Of a stretch of 64,000 nucleotides of DNA, positions 16,455 through 26,915 are shown one piece after another. The notes under the pieces are model-generated. The model was not told the DNA's origin and made no database searches. It was given only the letters and a program-made list of their open reading frames with translations. The DNA comes from Pseudomonas sp. (GTDB lineage: Bacteria > Pseudomonadota > Gammaproteobacteria > Pseudomonadales > Pseudomonadaceae): NCBI RefSeq assembly GCF_002796985.1, contig NZ_PEKX01000012.1, positions 227,568-291,567 on the forward strand, given 5' to 3'. Positions within the stretch are counted from its first letter, which is position 1; each line of letters begins with the position of its first letter. The translations under genes and the position numbers were made by a program.

Positions 16455-18599
16455 TCAGAACGTCTCGTTGCGCGCCGCCTTCTCCAACAGCAGCGCCGGT
16501 GGCAGGAAGCGTTCGCCGTACTGCTCGGCCAGGTACTGGGCGCGGGCGACGAAGTCTTTCAGGCCGTACTGGTTGATGAACTGCAGCGCGCCGCCACTCC
16601 AGGCCGCGAAGCCGATGCCGAAGATCGAGCCGATGTTGGCGTCGGCGGTGGACAGCAGCACGCCCTCCTCCACGCAGCGCACCGTCTCGATGGCCTGCAC
16701 AAAGAGAATGCGGTCGCGCACGTCCTCGGCGGATATCTGCGCGTCAGCCTTCTCGAAGCGCTGCTTCAGTTCCGGCCACAGGTGCTTCTTGCCATTGGCG
16801 GGATAGTCGTAGAAGCCGGCGCCGGCGGCTTTGCCCGGGCGCTTGTACTCGTTGACCATCAGGTCCACCACGGCGAAGGCCGGGTGCCCGGGCAACTGCT
16901 TGCCTTCGGCTTCCAGATCCTTGCGGGTCTGCTCGCGGATGTGGGTCATCAGGCTCATCGACACTTCGTCACTGATCGCCAGCGGGCCCACCGGCATGCC
17001 GGCCTGGCGCGCCTGGTTCTCGATCATCGCCGCCGACACGCCCTCGCCGAGCATGGCCAGGCCTTCGTTGGTGAAGGTGCCAAACACGCGGGAGGTGAAG
17101 AAGCCACGGCTGTCGTGGACGACGATCGGGGTCTTCTTGATCTGCAGGACGTAGTCGAAGGCGCGGGCCAGGGTGACGTCGTCGGTCTTCTCGCCGCGGA
17201 TAATCTCCACCAGCGGCATCTTGTCCACCGGGCTGAAGAAGTGCAGGCCGATGAACTTCTGCGGCTGCGCCACCGCTTCGGCCAGGCCGGTAATCGGCAG
17301 GGTCGAGGTGTTGGAGGCGATCACCGCCTCGGGCAGCGCGGCGGACTCGGCGGCAACGCTGACCTTGGCCTTCAGGCCACGGTCCTCGAACACCGCTTCG
17401 ATGATCAGGTCGCAACCTTCGAAGTCGGCATCGCTGGCGGTCGCCTTGATCCGTGCGAGGAAGGCGTCGCGCTTCTCGGCGCTCATCTGCCCGCGCCCGA
17501 CCTTCTTGTCCAGCAGACCGGCGGAGTAGGCCTTGCCCTTCTCAGCCGCTTCGAGGGAGACGTCCTTGAGCACCACCTCGATACCGGCGGCGGCCGAGAC
17601 GTAGGCGATGCCCGCGCCCATCATGCCGGCGCCGACCACGCCGACCTTCTTCGTCTGCTGCGGCGGGATGCCCTGCGGGCGGGACTTGCCGGCGTTGATC
17701 TCGTTGAGCTGGAACCAGAAGGTGCCAATCATGTTCTTCGCCACCTGGCCGGTGGTCAGCTCGGTGAAGTAGCGCGCTTCGATCAGCTGCGCGGTGTCGA
17801 AGTCCACCTGCGCGCCTTCGACGGCGGCGCACATGATCTTCTCCGGCGCCGGGAAGCAGCCCTTGGTCTTGTCGCGCAGCACCGACGGGGCGATGGCCAG
17901 CATCTGCGCCACGGCGGGGCTGGACGGCGTGCCGCCGGGGATCTTGTAGCCGGCGCTGTCCCACGGTTGCTTGGCGGTCGGGTTGGCGGCGATCCACTCG
18001 CGGGCCTTGCCCAGCAGCTCTTCGCGGCTGGAGGCCAACTGATGCACCAGGCCGGCCTTGAGCGCCTGGTCCGGGCGTACCTTCTTGCCTTCGGCCAGGT
18101 ACGGCAGGGCCTTCTCCAGGCCGAGCAAGCGCACCATGCGCACCACGCCGCCACCGCCGGGCAGCAGGCCCAGGGTGACTTCCGGCAGGCCGAGCTGGAC
18201 GTGGCTTTCGTCCAGAGCGATACGGTGGTGGCAGGCCAGGCAGATTTCCCAGCCGCCGCCCAGGGCCGCGCCGTTGATGGCAGCGACTACCGGCTTGCCG
18301 AGGGTTTCCAGGCGACGCAGCTGGCCCTTGATGACCAGGATGCCTTCGTAGAAAGCCTGGGCGTCGGCCTTGGTCACCTTGATCAGTTCATTCAGGTCGC
18401 CGCCGGCGAAGAAGGTCTTCTTCGCGGAGGTGATCACCACGCCGGCGATCGACTCCTTCTCGGCTTCCAGGCGCGCCACGGTGGCGGCCATGGCCTCGCG
18501 GTACACACCGTTCATGGTGTTGGCGCTCTGGCCGGGCATGTCCATGGTCAGGACGACGATGTTGTCCTGGCCTTTCTCATAACGGATGGCGTCAGTCAT
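16455..18599 (-). CDS. Bifunctional enoyl-CoA hydratase / 3-hydroxyacyl-CoA dehydrogenase
   Basis: 714 residues, FadB/FadJ-like. The N-terminal crotonase half (1-190) shows AAINGAALGGGWEICLACHHR and LPEVTLGLLPGGGG. The dehydrogenase half has the NAD motif VGVVGAGMMGAGIAYVSA near 318-335, IIEAVFEDRGLK, IGLHFFSPVDKMPLVEII, and the C-terminal 3HCDH domain. It carries out two consecutive steps of fatty-acid beta-oxidation. It lies 106 bases after the thiolase gene in the same direction, so the two probably form a complex or operon, apart from canonical fadBA. Confidence 0.94.
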   Translation of the reverse strand: MTDAIRYEKGQDNIVVLTMDMPGQSANTMNGVYREAMAATVARLEAEKESIAGVVITSAKKTFFAGGDLNELIKVTKADAQAFYEGILVIKGQLRRLETLGKPVVAAINGAALGGGWEICLACHHRIALDESHVQLGLPEVTLGLLPGGGGVVRMVRLLGLEKALPYLAEGKKVRPDQALKAGLVHQLASSREELLGKAREWIAANPTAKQPWDSAGYKIPGGTPSSPAVAQMLAIAPSVLRDKTKGCFPAPEKIMCAAVEGAQVDFDTAQLIEARYFTELTTGQVAKNMIGTFWFQLNEINAGKSRPQGIPPQQTKKVGVVGAGMMGAGIAYVSAAAGIEVVLKDVSLEAAEKGKAYSAGLLDKKVGRGQMSAEKRDAFLARIKATASDADFEGCDLIIEAVFEDRGLKAKVSVAAESAALPEAVIASNTSTLPITGLAEAVAQPQKFIGLHFFSPVDKMPLVEIIRGEKTDDVTLARAFDYVLQIKKTPIVVHDSRGFFTSRVFGTFTNEGLAMLGEGVSAAMIENQARQAGMPVGPLAISDEVSMSLMTHIREQTRKDLEAEGKQLPGHPAFAVVDLMVNEYKRPGKAAGAGFYDYPANGKKHLWPELKQRFEKADAQISAEDVRDRILFVQAIETVRCVEEGVLLSTADANIGSIFGIGFAAWSGGALQFINQYGLKDFVARAQYLAEQYGERFLPPALLLEKAARNETF

Positions 18600-18628
18600 T
18601 TTTGCTCTCTTCCCAGGGTGGGAGACCT

Positions 18629-18699
18629 GTAGGAGCGAGCTTGCTCGCGAAGCTCTGGAGGGTTCGCGAGCAAGGACTAGGCGTCCCCCTCGCTCCTAC
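18629..18699. repeat. REP palindrome pair (type A)
   Basis: GTAGGAGCGAGCTTGCTCGC faces GCGAGCAAGGACTAGG...CGCTCCTAC. It lies in the gap between the thiolase and FadB-like genes. Confidence 0.88.
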
Positions 18700-18705
18700 G
18701 AAAAG

Positions 18706-19911
18706 TCAGATTCGTTCGATGATGGTGGCTATGCCCATACCGCCGCCCACGCAGAGGGTGGCCAGGCCGTAGCGCAGGTTGCGCCGCTCCAGTTCATCCA
18801 GCAGGGTGCCGAGGATCATGCAGCCGGTGGCGCCCAGCGGGTGGCCCATGGCGATGGAGCCGCCGTTGACGTTGACCTTGCTCTCCGGCACGCCCATGTC
18901 CTTCATGAACTTCATCACCACCGAGGCGAAGGCTTCGTTCACTTCATAGAGGTCGATGTCCTCGGCCTTCAGCCCGGCCTTGGCCAGTGCCTTGCGGGTC
19001 GCCGGCGCGGGGCCGGTGAGCATGATGGTCGGGTCGGTGCTGGTCACCGCGGTGGCGACGATGCGCCCGCGGGCCTTCAGGCCCAGCTCGCGGCCCTTGG
19101 CCTCGGAGCCGATGAGCATGGCGGTAGCGCCGTCGACGATGCCCGAGCTGTTGCCCGGCGTGTGCACATGCTCGATGCGCTCGACGAAGCTGTACTTGCG
19201 CAGCGCGCTGGCGTCGAAGCCCATCTGCCCCATCATCTCGAAGCTGGGCTTGAGCGCGCCGAGGCCTTCGAGGGTGGAGTCGGCACGAATGAATTCGTCA
19301 TGGTCGAGCAGGACGATGCCGTTCTGGTCGGTCACCGGCACCAGCGACTTGGCGAACAACCCTTCGGCTCGGGCCTTGGCGGCCTTCTGCTGGGAACGCA
19401 GGGCGAAGGCGTCGACGTCGGTACGGCTGAAGCCTTCGAGGGTGGCGATCAGGTCGGCACCGATACCCTGGGGGACGAAGCTGGTGTGCAGGTTGGTTTC
19501 CGGGTCCAGCGCCCAGGCGCCGCCGTCGGAGCCCATGGGCACGCGGGACATGGACTCCACGCCGCCGACCACCACCAGGTCCTCGAAGCCCGAGCGCACC
19601 TTCATGGCGCCCAGGTTGACCGCTTCCAGGCCCGAGGCACAGAAGCGGTTGATCTGCATGCCGGCAACCTGCTCGTCCCAGTCGGCCACCAGCGCGGCGG
19701 TCTTGGCGATATCCGAGCCCTGGTCGCCCACCGGGGTCACGCAGCCCAGGACGATATCGTCGACCTGGGCGGTATCGAGCTGGTTGCGCTGCTGCAGCGC
19801 GCGCAGGACACCGGCCATCAGGTTGACCGGCTTGACGCTGTGCAGCGCGCCGTCCTTCTTGCCCTTGCCGCGGGGAGTACGCACCGCGTCGTAAATGAAT
19901 GCTTCGGTCAT
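18706..19911 (-). CDS. Acetyl-CoA C-acyltransferase (thiolase)
   Basis: 401 residues. The acyl-accepting nucleophile is Cys91 ([10 protein letters not shown]), the second active-site segment is [14 protein letters not shown] with its histidine, and the C-terminal cysteine is in [10 protein letters not shown]. It cleaves 3-ketoacyl-CoA to acetyl-CoA plus a shortened acyl-CoA, completing the cycle of the neighbouring FadB-like enzyme. ATG 19911 gives the standard [15 protein letters not shown] start; upstream in-frame ATG 19938 adds a non-homologous tail. Confidence 0.94.
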   Translation of the reverse strand: MTEAFIYDAVRTPRGKGKKDGALHSVKPVNLMAGVLRALQQRNQLDTAQVDDIVLGCVTPVGDQGSDIAKTAALVADWDEQVAGMQINRFCASGLEAVNLGAMKVRSGFEDLVVVGGVESMSRVPMGSDGGAWALDPETNLHTSFVPQGIGADLIATLEGFSRTDVDAFALRSQQKAAKARAEGLFAKSLVPVTDQNGIVLLDHDEFIRADSTLEGLGALKPSFEMMGQMGFDASALRKYSFVERIEHVHTPGNSSGIVDGATAMLIGSEAKGRELGLKARGRIVATAVTSTDPTIMLTGPAPATRKALAKAGLKAEDIDLYEVNEAFASVVMKFMKDMGVPESKVNVNGGSIAMGHPLGATGCMILGTLLDELERRNLRYGLATLCVGGGMGIATIIERI

Positions 19912-20340
19912 GGCGTTCTCTCTTAGAGTTGTCGTCACGCAGGCGTGGCGTGTCGGCCTACCTTAGCGGTGTAGCGGCTGGGGGCAATGACCGCAGCGCT
20001 CAGCGCAATTGACCGCCACGCTCAGTCAGCGACCGGCGGCGAGCGCGCCGAAGGCTCTGGAAAGGGGATAACGACGAAGGCGGACGAACGGTCGGCCAGC
20101 GCACCAGAGCTGTCACCGTGCCGTCATATAGATGGAATATGCCTGGAGTTGCAGGACTTGCTGCCAGATGGTCTAAGCCCGCGCGGCACTAGGCTTAGAC
20201 TCAAACAGGCAGATGATGCGAAGAGTGCCGTTGCCGGGTTTTGCCGGCTCGGCTCGAGAAACCAGAAGCCAAGGCATGCGCTCCACTATCAACAGGCCGT
20301 GAGTGAGCCGTGCCAAGAACAAGAAAGGCGGAAGGACATC
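19912..20340. other. Intergenic stretch, no supported gene of normal size
   Basis: About 430 bases. A plus-strand frame stays open from 19987 but its composition (mixed, with no motif, no ribosome site) does not support a protein. The region is less GC-rich from 20120 on and probably carries the promoter of the downstream small membrane protein and of thiolase. Confidence 0.5.
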
Positions 20341-20439
20341 ATGGACAAACAATCGAGAAAATGGCGTCAGGCAAGCCTGATCGTCTTCGCAACCACCGTA
20401 GTTTTGATCATCCCCAATCTGAGTCGTCTGGTCGGCTAG
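20341..20439 (+). CDS. Very small membrane protein
   Basis: 32 residues: a basic, polar start (MDKQSRKWRQ) then one hydrophobic helix (ASLIVFATTVVLIIPNL). GGAAGGA sits 5 bases before the ATG, stronger than at many larger genes here. There is no other sign of function. It lies alone, 148 bases before the cytochrome c gene. Size and composition fit a regulatory single-span peptide, but conservation could not be checked. Confidence 0.5.
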   Translation: MDKQSRKWRQASLIVFATTVVLIIPNLSRLVG

Positions 20440-20587
20440 GGCCAGCACCCGGCACCCCCGCCGCTGCGCACCGCGCGCCGCCATCCGCGAGCCACGGTCA
20501 ACGCAGCGCGGGAGCCACCTCTCCCTGCATCACCCCGTCAGCCTCTGCTAATGTTCCGCGGCCCACTCCTGCGCCCCGGATGCGACC

Positions 20588-21394
20588 ATGCGCCCATTGC
20601 TGCTGACGCTGCTCCTGCTCTGCCCCACCACGTTCGCCGCCACGCTCACCCTGGAATTGCCCGACGGCAAGCACGACCTCACTACCGAGCAACTGCTGGC
20701 CAACCCCCAGGCGCGGGACATCGAAATCCCCGCGGACGTCTCCTACAACCGCACCATGCATTACCGCGCGGTGCCGCTGGCGGCGCTGCTGCAAGGTGTG
20801 AAGCCGGCTGATCACCTGCAGGCCGTCGCGCTGGACGGCTTCGCCGCCGAACTGCCGGCCGCGCCGCTGCTGGCGGAGAAAGGCTCGCGCGCCTGGCTGG
20901 CCATCGAGGAGCCGAACAAGCCCTGGCCGCCACTGGCCGAAGGCAAGCCTTCCGCCGGACCGTTCTACCTGGTGTGGAGCGATCCGAAAGCCGCCGGCAT
21001 CGGCCCGGAGCAGTGGCCCTTCCAGGTCGCCAGCATCCGTTACCTGAAGCCGCTGGCCGAACGCTTCCCGGCGCTGCTGCCGGCGAAGAATGCGCCGCAA
21101 GCGGTGCAAAACGGCTTCGCCCAGTTCCAGAAGAACTGCCTGGCCTGCCACCGCCTGAACGGTGCGGGCGACTCGCAGTTCGGCCCGGACCTGAACCTGC
21201 CGCACAACCCCACCGAGTACTTCGCACAGGGTTACCTCAAGCAGTACATCCGCGACCCGCAGAGCCTGCGGCACTGGCCCGAGGCGCGGATGAAGGGCTT
21301 CGCCGCCGATGTGATCAGCGACCCGGAGCTGGATCAGATCGTCGCGTATCTGAAGCACATGGCCGGGCGCAAGGCGAAGAGCGCCAGCAACTGA
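20588..21394 (+). CDS. Periplasmic cytochrome c with N-terminal beta-rich domain
   Basis: 268 residues. A signal peptide (MRPLLLTLLLLCPTTFA) is followed by about 120 residues that resemble the molybdopterin-oxidoreductase-like (SUOX-fold) domain: ITLE..., YRAVPLAALLQGV and GPFYLVWSD. The C-terminal part is a class I cytochrome c with one heme motif, CLACH (near 180-184), and an expected axial Met in ARMKGFAADV. One heme only. It may take electrons from a periplasmic oxidoreductase. It is followed by the binding-protein gene in the same direction. Confidence 0.85.
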   Translation: MRPLLLTLLLLCPTTFAATLTLELPDGKHDLTTEQLLANPQARDIEIPADVSYNRTMHYRAVPLAALLQGVKPADHLQAVALDGFAAELPAAPLLAEKGSRAWLAIEEPNKPWPPLAEGKPSAGPFYLVWSDPKAAGIGPEQWPFQVASIRYLKPLAERFPALLPAKNAPQAVQNGFAQFQKNCLACHRLNGAGDSQFGPDLNLPHNPTEYFAQGYLKQYIRDPQSLRHWPEARMKGFAADVISDPELDQIVAYLKHMAGRKAKSASN

Positions 21395-21568
21395 CTCTCC
21401 TGCCCCGCCCGAGGACGCGGGCGGCGCATTCTTGTCAGCCCCAGACCTCAGAACTACGCTGCTAGAGCGTGCCCTCCCGCTGTGAGCACATTGCCATCAA
21501 CGTAGGTGCCGACGTTCGGCGCAGTTCGGCCGCACGGCTCCCAGAATCAAAACAACAGGAGTCGATTC

Positions 21569-22756
21569 ATGTCCTCAGTGAAATTGTCTTCAGCGCCATT
21601 GCTTTCAGTGAAAGCCGCGGCCCTGGCCTTCGCCGGCGTCAGCCTGCTGTCCAGCGCCTCGTTGCAGGCGGCTGAAGAACTCAAACAGCTCGGCCAGCCC
21701 GAAGGCGCGCTCGACATCATTGCCTGGCCCGGCTACATCGAACGTGGCGAGAGCGACAAGAACTACGACTGGGTCAGTCAGTTCGAGAAGGACAGCGGCT
21801 GCAAGGTCAACGTGAAGACCGCCGCCACCTCCGACGAGATGGTCAGCCTGATGGCCAAGGGTGGCTACGACCTGGTGACCGCCTCGGGCGACGCCTCGTT
21901 GCGGCTGATCTACGGCAAGCGTGTGCAGCCGATCAACATCTCCCTGGTGCCCAACTGGAAGAACGTCGACAAGCGCCTGCAGAACGCGCCCTGGCACACC
22001 GTGGACGGCAAACACTACGGCACCCCCTACCAGTGGGGGCCGAACGTGCTGATGTACAACACCAAGGTCTTCCCCAAGGCGCCGGAGAGCTGGAGCGTGG
22101 TGTTCAGCGAGCAGAAGCTGCCCGACGGCAAGAGCAACAAGGGCCGCGTGCAGGCCTACGACGGCCCGATCTACATCGCCGACGCGGCGCTCTATCTGAA
22201 GACCACTCAGCCCTCGCTGGGCATCCAGGACCCGTATGAGCTCAACGAGGAACAATACGCCGCCGCCCTCAAGCTGCTGCGCGAACAACAGAAGCTGATC
22301 CACCGCTACTGGCACGATGCGACGGTGCAGATGAGTGACTTCAAGAACGAGGGCGTCGCCGCTTCCGGCTCCTGGCCTTACCAGGTCAACGCGCTGCAGG
22401 GCGAGAAGCAGCCGATCGCCTCGACCATTCCCACCGAAGGCGTTACCGGTTGGGCCGACACCACCATGCTGCACGTCGACGCCAAGCACCCGGTATGCGC
22501 CTACAAGTGGCTGAACTGGTCCCTGGAACCCAAGGTGCAGGGCGACGTCGCCGCCTGGTTCGGCTCGGTGCCCGCCGCACCCGATGGTTGCACCGGCAGC
22601 CAACTGCTCGGCGCCCAGGGTTGCGCCACCAACGGCTACGACCAGTTCGACCGCATCGCCTTCTGGAAGACCCCCCAGGCCAAGTGTGACCAGGGCCAGT
22701 GCGTGCCTTACAGCCGGTGGACGCAGGACTACATTGCAATCATGGGCGGGCGATGA
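21569..22756 (+). CDS. Extracellular solute-binding protein, polyamine (YdcS/PotD) type
   Basis: 395 residues. A signal peptide (cleavage near LQA-AEEL, residues 32-37) leads to a PotD-like binding fold: ALDIIAWPGYIERG, KGGYDLVTASGDASL, YGTPYQWGPNVLMYN and WADTTMLHVDAKHP. The closest recognised relatives are YdcS proteins, which bind spermidine/putrescine-like cations. In YdcS operons the ATPase and permeases follow immediately; here the next genes are unrelated, so this copy is an orphan. AGGAGTC precedes the ATG. Confidence 0.9.
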   Translation: MSSVKLSSAPLLSVKAAALAFAGVSLLSSASLQAAEELKQLGQPEGALDIIAWPGYIERGESDKNYDWVSQFEKDSGCKVNVKTAATSDEMVSLMAKGGYDLVTASGDASLRLIYGKRVQPINISLVPNWKNVDKRLQNAPWHTVDGKHYGTPYQWGPNVLMYNTKVFPKAPESWSVVFSEQKLPDGKSNKGRVQAYDGPIYIADAALYLKTTQPSLGIQDPYELNEEQYAAALKLLREQQKLIHRYWHDATVQMSDFKNEGVAASGSWPYQVNALQGEKQPIASTIPTEGVTGWADTTMLHVDAKHPVCAYKWLNWSLEPKVQGDVAAWFGSVPAAPDGCTGSQLLGAQGCATNGYDQFDRIAFWKTPQAKCDQGQCVPYSRWTQDYIAIMGGR

Positions 22757-22879
22757 CCACGCTCCGCGCCAATCGCCAACTGCAAGCAAACCTGCTGACG
22801 AACCGCCCAGCGCCAAAGTGGCCGGGAAATCCATTCGCGAACAAGCTTGCGGCCTCATGTGCGCCATGGATGGCGCTGA

Positions 22880-22932
22880 ATTTACCTCCCCCCCATCGGC
22901 GCAGGGCGCGCAGCCAGGGTTGGGGAGAGGGC
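22880..22932. repeat. Degenerate type D/REP repeat remnants
   Basis: The gap after the binding-protein gene contains TTCGCGAACAAGCTTGCGG (REP-like) and AGGGTTGGGGAGAGGGCCC, relatives of the type A and type D repeats elsewhere. Both are decayed. Confidence 0.45.
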
Positions 22933-22958
22933 CCCCAGCGCAGGCGCCCCTGAGACAA

Positions 22959-23720
<762 letters not shown>

Positions 23721-23957
23721 GAGCATTCCTCGAAAGCGTTGCGAAGCGAATGGGGATAACCGTCGCAGTCTAGCCAGCACGTTGCGGGCGCGAAGCACTA
23801 TCAGGCGGGGCGACATCGCTGCATCCACACCAATGATGATTCCGCCAAATCCGGATCACTGGAACCGATGGACGGACATTCCCCCGGCGGACGGAACTTG
23901 CCCCAACGCCGCGCGCGGACTATCACCTAGGCTTTCCCCCTGACTGAGTCCACTGCC

Positions 23958-24962
23958 ATGCCCGCCCAGATCAACCGTCAGTTCCAGCTCGCCCAGCGCC
24001 CGGTCGGCGCCGCCACCCGCGACACCTTCGCCTACGTGGAAACCCCGGTCGGCGAGCCTGGCCCCGGCCAGATCCTGGTGCAGAACCAGTACCTCTCGCT
24101 GGACCCGGCCATGCGCGGCTGGATGAACGACGCCAAGTCCTACATCGCCCCCGTGGCCATCGGCGACGTGATGCGCGCCCTCGGCGTGGGCAAGGTGATC
24201 GCCTCGCAACACCCGGATTTCAAAGTCGGCGACGAAGTGAACGGCGCCCTCGGCGTACAGGACTACTTCCTCGGCGAGCCCAAGGGCTTCTACAAGGTCG
24301 ACAGCCAGCGCGCGCCGTTGCCGCTGTACCTCTCGGCGCTGGGCATGACCGGCATGACCGCCTACTTCGGCTTCCTCGATGTCGGCCTGCCGCAAGCCGG
24401 TGACACCGTGGTCGTCTCCGGCGCCGCTGGCGCGGTGGGCAGCGTGGTCGGGCAGATCGCGAAGATCAAAGGCTGCCGCGTGGTCGGCATCGCTGGTGGC
24501 GCCGACAAGTGCCGCTACCTGGTGGACGAGCTGGGCTTCGATGGCGCCATCGACTACAAGGCCGAGGACCTCCATGCCGGCCTCAAGCGCGAGTGCCCCA
24601 AGGGCGTGAACGTGTTCTTCGACAACGTCGGCGGCGACATCCTCGACGCCGTGCTGGCCCGCCTGGCACCCAAGGCGCGGGTGGTGATCTGCGGCGCGAT
24701 CAGCCAGTACAACAACAAGGAAGCCGTGCGCGGCCCGGCCAACTATCTGTCGCTGCTGGTCAACCGCGCGCGCATGGAAGGCATGGTGGTAATGGACTAC
24801 GCCCACCGCTTCCAGGAAGGCTTCAAGGACATGGCGACCTGGATCGCCGAAGGCAAGCTGAAGTCCAAGGAGGACATCGTCGAAGGCCTGGAAACCTTCC
24901 CCGAGACCCTGGCCAAGCTGTTCAGCGGCGAGAACTTCGGCAAGTTGGTACTCAAGGTCTGA
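23958..24962 (+). CDS. NADP-dependent medium-chain reductase (CurA/YncB type)
   Basis: 334 residues, a zinc-free medium-chain dehydrogenase/reductase. The start MPAQINRQFQLAQRPVG and the MRGWM region (SLDPAMRGWMNDAKSY) mark the YncB/CurA subgroup that reduces C=C bonds of alkenals, curcumin or prostaglandin-like ketones. The cofactor motif is GAAGAVGSVVGQIAK, and YNNKE near the C terminus is also typical. The gene is followed by a REP pair and then the SulP gene. Confidence 0.93.
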   Translation: MPAQINRQFQLAQRPVGAATRDTFAYVETPVGEPGPGQILVQNQYLSLDPAMRGWMNDAKSYIAPVAIGDVMRALGVGKVIASQHPDFKVGDEVNGALGVQDYFLGEPKGFYKVDSQRAPLPLYLSALGMTGMTAYFGFLDVGLPQAGDTVVVSGAAGAVGSVVGQIAKIKGCRVVGIAGGADKCRYLVDELGFDGAIDYKAEDLHAGLKRECPKGVNVFFDNVGGDILDAVLARLAPKARVVICGAISQYNNKEAVRGPANYLSLLVNRARMEGMVVMDYAHRFQEGFKDMATWIAEGKLKSKEDIVEGLETFPETLAKLFSGENFGKLVLKV

Positions 24963-24981
24963 CGGCCCAGGCAGCTCTGAT

Positions 24982-25058
24982 GTAGGAGCGAGCTTGCTCG
25001 CGAACGCTCTGTCCGGCGATTGCGGTGCTGGGCGGTTCGCGAGCAAGCTCGCTCCTAC
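24982..25058. repeat. REP palindrome pair (type A)
   Basis: Both arms are intact: GTAGGAGCGAGCTTGCTCGC and GCGAGCAAGCTCGCTCCTAC. This is one of the best-conserved pairs in the window. Confidence 0.92.
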
Positions 25059-25175
25059 AGACAAGACTTCGCATCCTGCACGCTTTCCGCGCTCTATCTC
25101 GATGATTTCCGACAAGCTCTGAACCGCCTTTCCAGCTAGGATTTCCCTTGGTCGATTCCAAGGAAGATCCCCCCG

Positions 25176-26915
25176 ATGTCCCTCGCCCGTTGGCTGCCCG
25201 GTCTGGACAGCCTGCTGCACTACCGTTTCGACTGGCTGCCACGCGACGTGCAGGCCGGCCTGTCGGTGGCTGCGGTGCAAATTCCCACTGCCATCGCCTA
25301 CTCGCAGATCATCGGCTTCCCGCCCCAGGTCGGGCTTTACGCGTGCATCCTGCCGATGCTGATCTACGCCATCGTCGGCAGCTCGCGGCAGTTGATGGTC
25401 GGGCCGGACGCTGCCACCGCGGCCATGGTCGCGGCGGCCATCACACCGCTGGCGGCGGGTAACCCGGAGCGGCTGCTGCAATTGTCGATGCTCGTCGCCG
25501 TACTGGTCGGCGCCCTGTCCATCGCCGCCGGTTTCGCCCGCGCCGGCTTCGTCGCCAGCTTCCTCTCGCGGCCAACACTGGTGGGCTACCTCAACGGCAT
25601 CGGCCTGAGCCTGATCGCCGGCCAGTTGGGCAAGATCCTCGGTTACCACAGCGAAACCAGCGGCTTCGTCCGCGGCCTGATCGCCCTGGTGCGCAACCTC
25701 GCCGATACGCACCTGCCGACCCTGGCGCTGGGCATCGGCACGCTGGCGCTGATGATCCTGCTGCCACGCCGTTACCCGAAGATTCCCGGCGCGCTGGTGG
25801 GCGTGCTGTTTGCCTCGGTGATCGCCGCCGTGTTCGGCCTCGACCAGTACGGCATCAAGCTGCTCGGCGAAGTACCGCAGGGCCTGCCGCAACTGAGCTG
25901 GCCGAAGACCAGTTACGAGGAACTGGGCAGTCTGTTCCGCGATGCCATGGGCATCACCATCGTCAGTTTCTGTAGCGCCATGCTCACTGCGCGCAGCTTC
26001 GCCGCCCGCCACGGTTATGCCGTCGATGCCAACCACGAGTTCATGGCGCTGGGCATGGCCAACATCGGCGCAGGGATTTCCCAGGGTTTCGTCATCAGCG
26101 GCGCCGACTCGCGCACGGCGGTGAACGACATGGTCGGCGGCAAGAGCCAACTGGTCGGCGTGGTCGCCGCGCTGGTGATCGGCCTGGTGCTGCTGCTGTT
26201 CAGCAAGCCGCTGGGCTGGGTGCCGATGCCGGCGCTGGGCGCGGTGTTGCTGATGGCCGGCTGGGGGTTGATCGACTTCCGCGCACTGCGCGGTTTCTGG
26301 GCGCTGAGCCGGTTCGAGTTCGGCCTGTGCGTGCTGACCACCGCTGGCGTGCTCAGTGTCGGCGTGCTGCCGGGGATTTTCGTCGCCATCATGCTCGCCC
26401 TGTTGCGCCTGCTCTACCTCACCTATCGCCCCCATGATGCGGTGATGGGCTGGGTGCACGGCATCGATGGGCAGGTGGAGATCGAGCAGTATCCCAATGC
26501 ACGTACCCTGCCGGGGCTGGTGATCTATCGCTTCGACGCGCCGATCCTGTTCTTCAACGCCGACTACTTCAAACAACGCATCCTCGAAGTGGTAGCCGAG
26601 GCGCCAAACGCGCGCGCGGTGCTGCTCAATGCCGAGGGCATTCTCAACCTCGACATCAGCGGCCTGACCACGCTGCGCGAAGTGCAGCAGACCCTCGACG
26701 CCCAGGGCGTACACCTGTCCCTGGCGCGGGTGACCGGCGAGGCGATGGCGATGCTCAAGCGCTCCGGCGCGCTGGGCGAGGTGAAGCCGCCGCTGGTGTT
26801 CAGCTCGGTGCGCGCGGGGGTCAACGCCTACCGGCGCTGGCACCAGCAACGCAAGCGCGAGCAGGAGGCGAAGGCCGCCGAATCACAGGCGGAACTGCCC
26901 GACCAGGCCCTGTAA
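25176..26915 (+). CDS. SulP-family anion transporter with STAS domain
   Basis: 579 residues. About 12 transmembrane segments fill residues 25-430, with the SulP signature near [29 protein letters not shown] and [11 protein letters not shown]. The C-terminal cytoplasmic STAS domain (about 440-560) includes [16 protein letters not shown] and [13 protein letters not shown]. Family members move sulfate, bicarbonate or other anions; which one cannot be told. Its last 33 bases overlap the 3' end of the convergent chemoreceptor gene. AAGGAAGATC precedes the ATG. Confidence 0.92.
   Translation: MSLARWLPGLDSLLHYRFDWLPRDVQAGLSVAAVQIPTAIAYSQIIGFPPQVGLYACILPMLIYAIVGSSRQLMVGPDAATAAMVAAAITPLAAGNPERLLQLSMLVAVLVGALSIAAGFARAGFVASFLSRPTLVGYLNGIGLSLIAGQLGKILGYHSETSGFVRGLIALVRNLADTHLPTLALGIGTLALMILLPRRYPKIPGALVGVLFASVIAAVFGLDQYGIKLLGEVPQGLPQLSWPKTSYEELGSLFRDAMGITIVSFCSAMLTARSFAARHGYAVDANHEFMALGMANIGAGISQGFVISGADSRTAVNDMVGGKSQLVGVVAALVIGLVLLLFSKPLGWVPMPALGAVLLMAGWGLIDFRALRGFWALSRFEFGLCVLTTAGVLSVGVLPGIFVAIMLALLRLLYLTYRPHDAVMGWVHGIDGQVEIEQYPNARTLPGLVIYRFDAPILFFNADYFKQRILEVVAEAPNARAVLLNAEGILNLDISGLTTLREVQQTLDAQGVHLSLARVTGEAMAMLKRSGALGEVKPPLVFSSVRAGVNAYRRWHQQRKREQEAKAAESQAELPDQAL

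Noticed and set aside
16782..18632. Long plus-strand open frame across the FadB-like gene
   Set aside because: Antisense shadow; the real gene shows all catalytic motifs on the other strand.
19987..20439. 150-codon plus-strand frame before the 32-residue peptide
   Set aside because: No ribosome site, no motif, mixed composition. Only its end, 20341-20439, has a good start.
23856..26849. Very long minus-strand open frame of nearly 1000 codons
   Set aside because: It is antisense to the CurA-like and SulP genes. High GC at third codon positions leaves the antisense frame open; its product has no domain and is His/Ala/Gln-rich.
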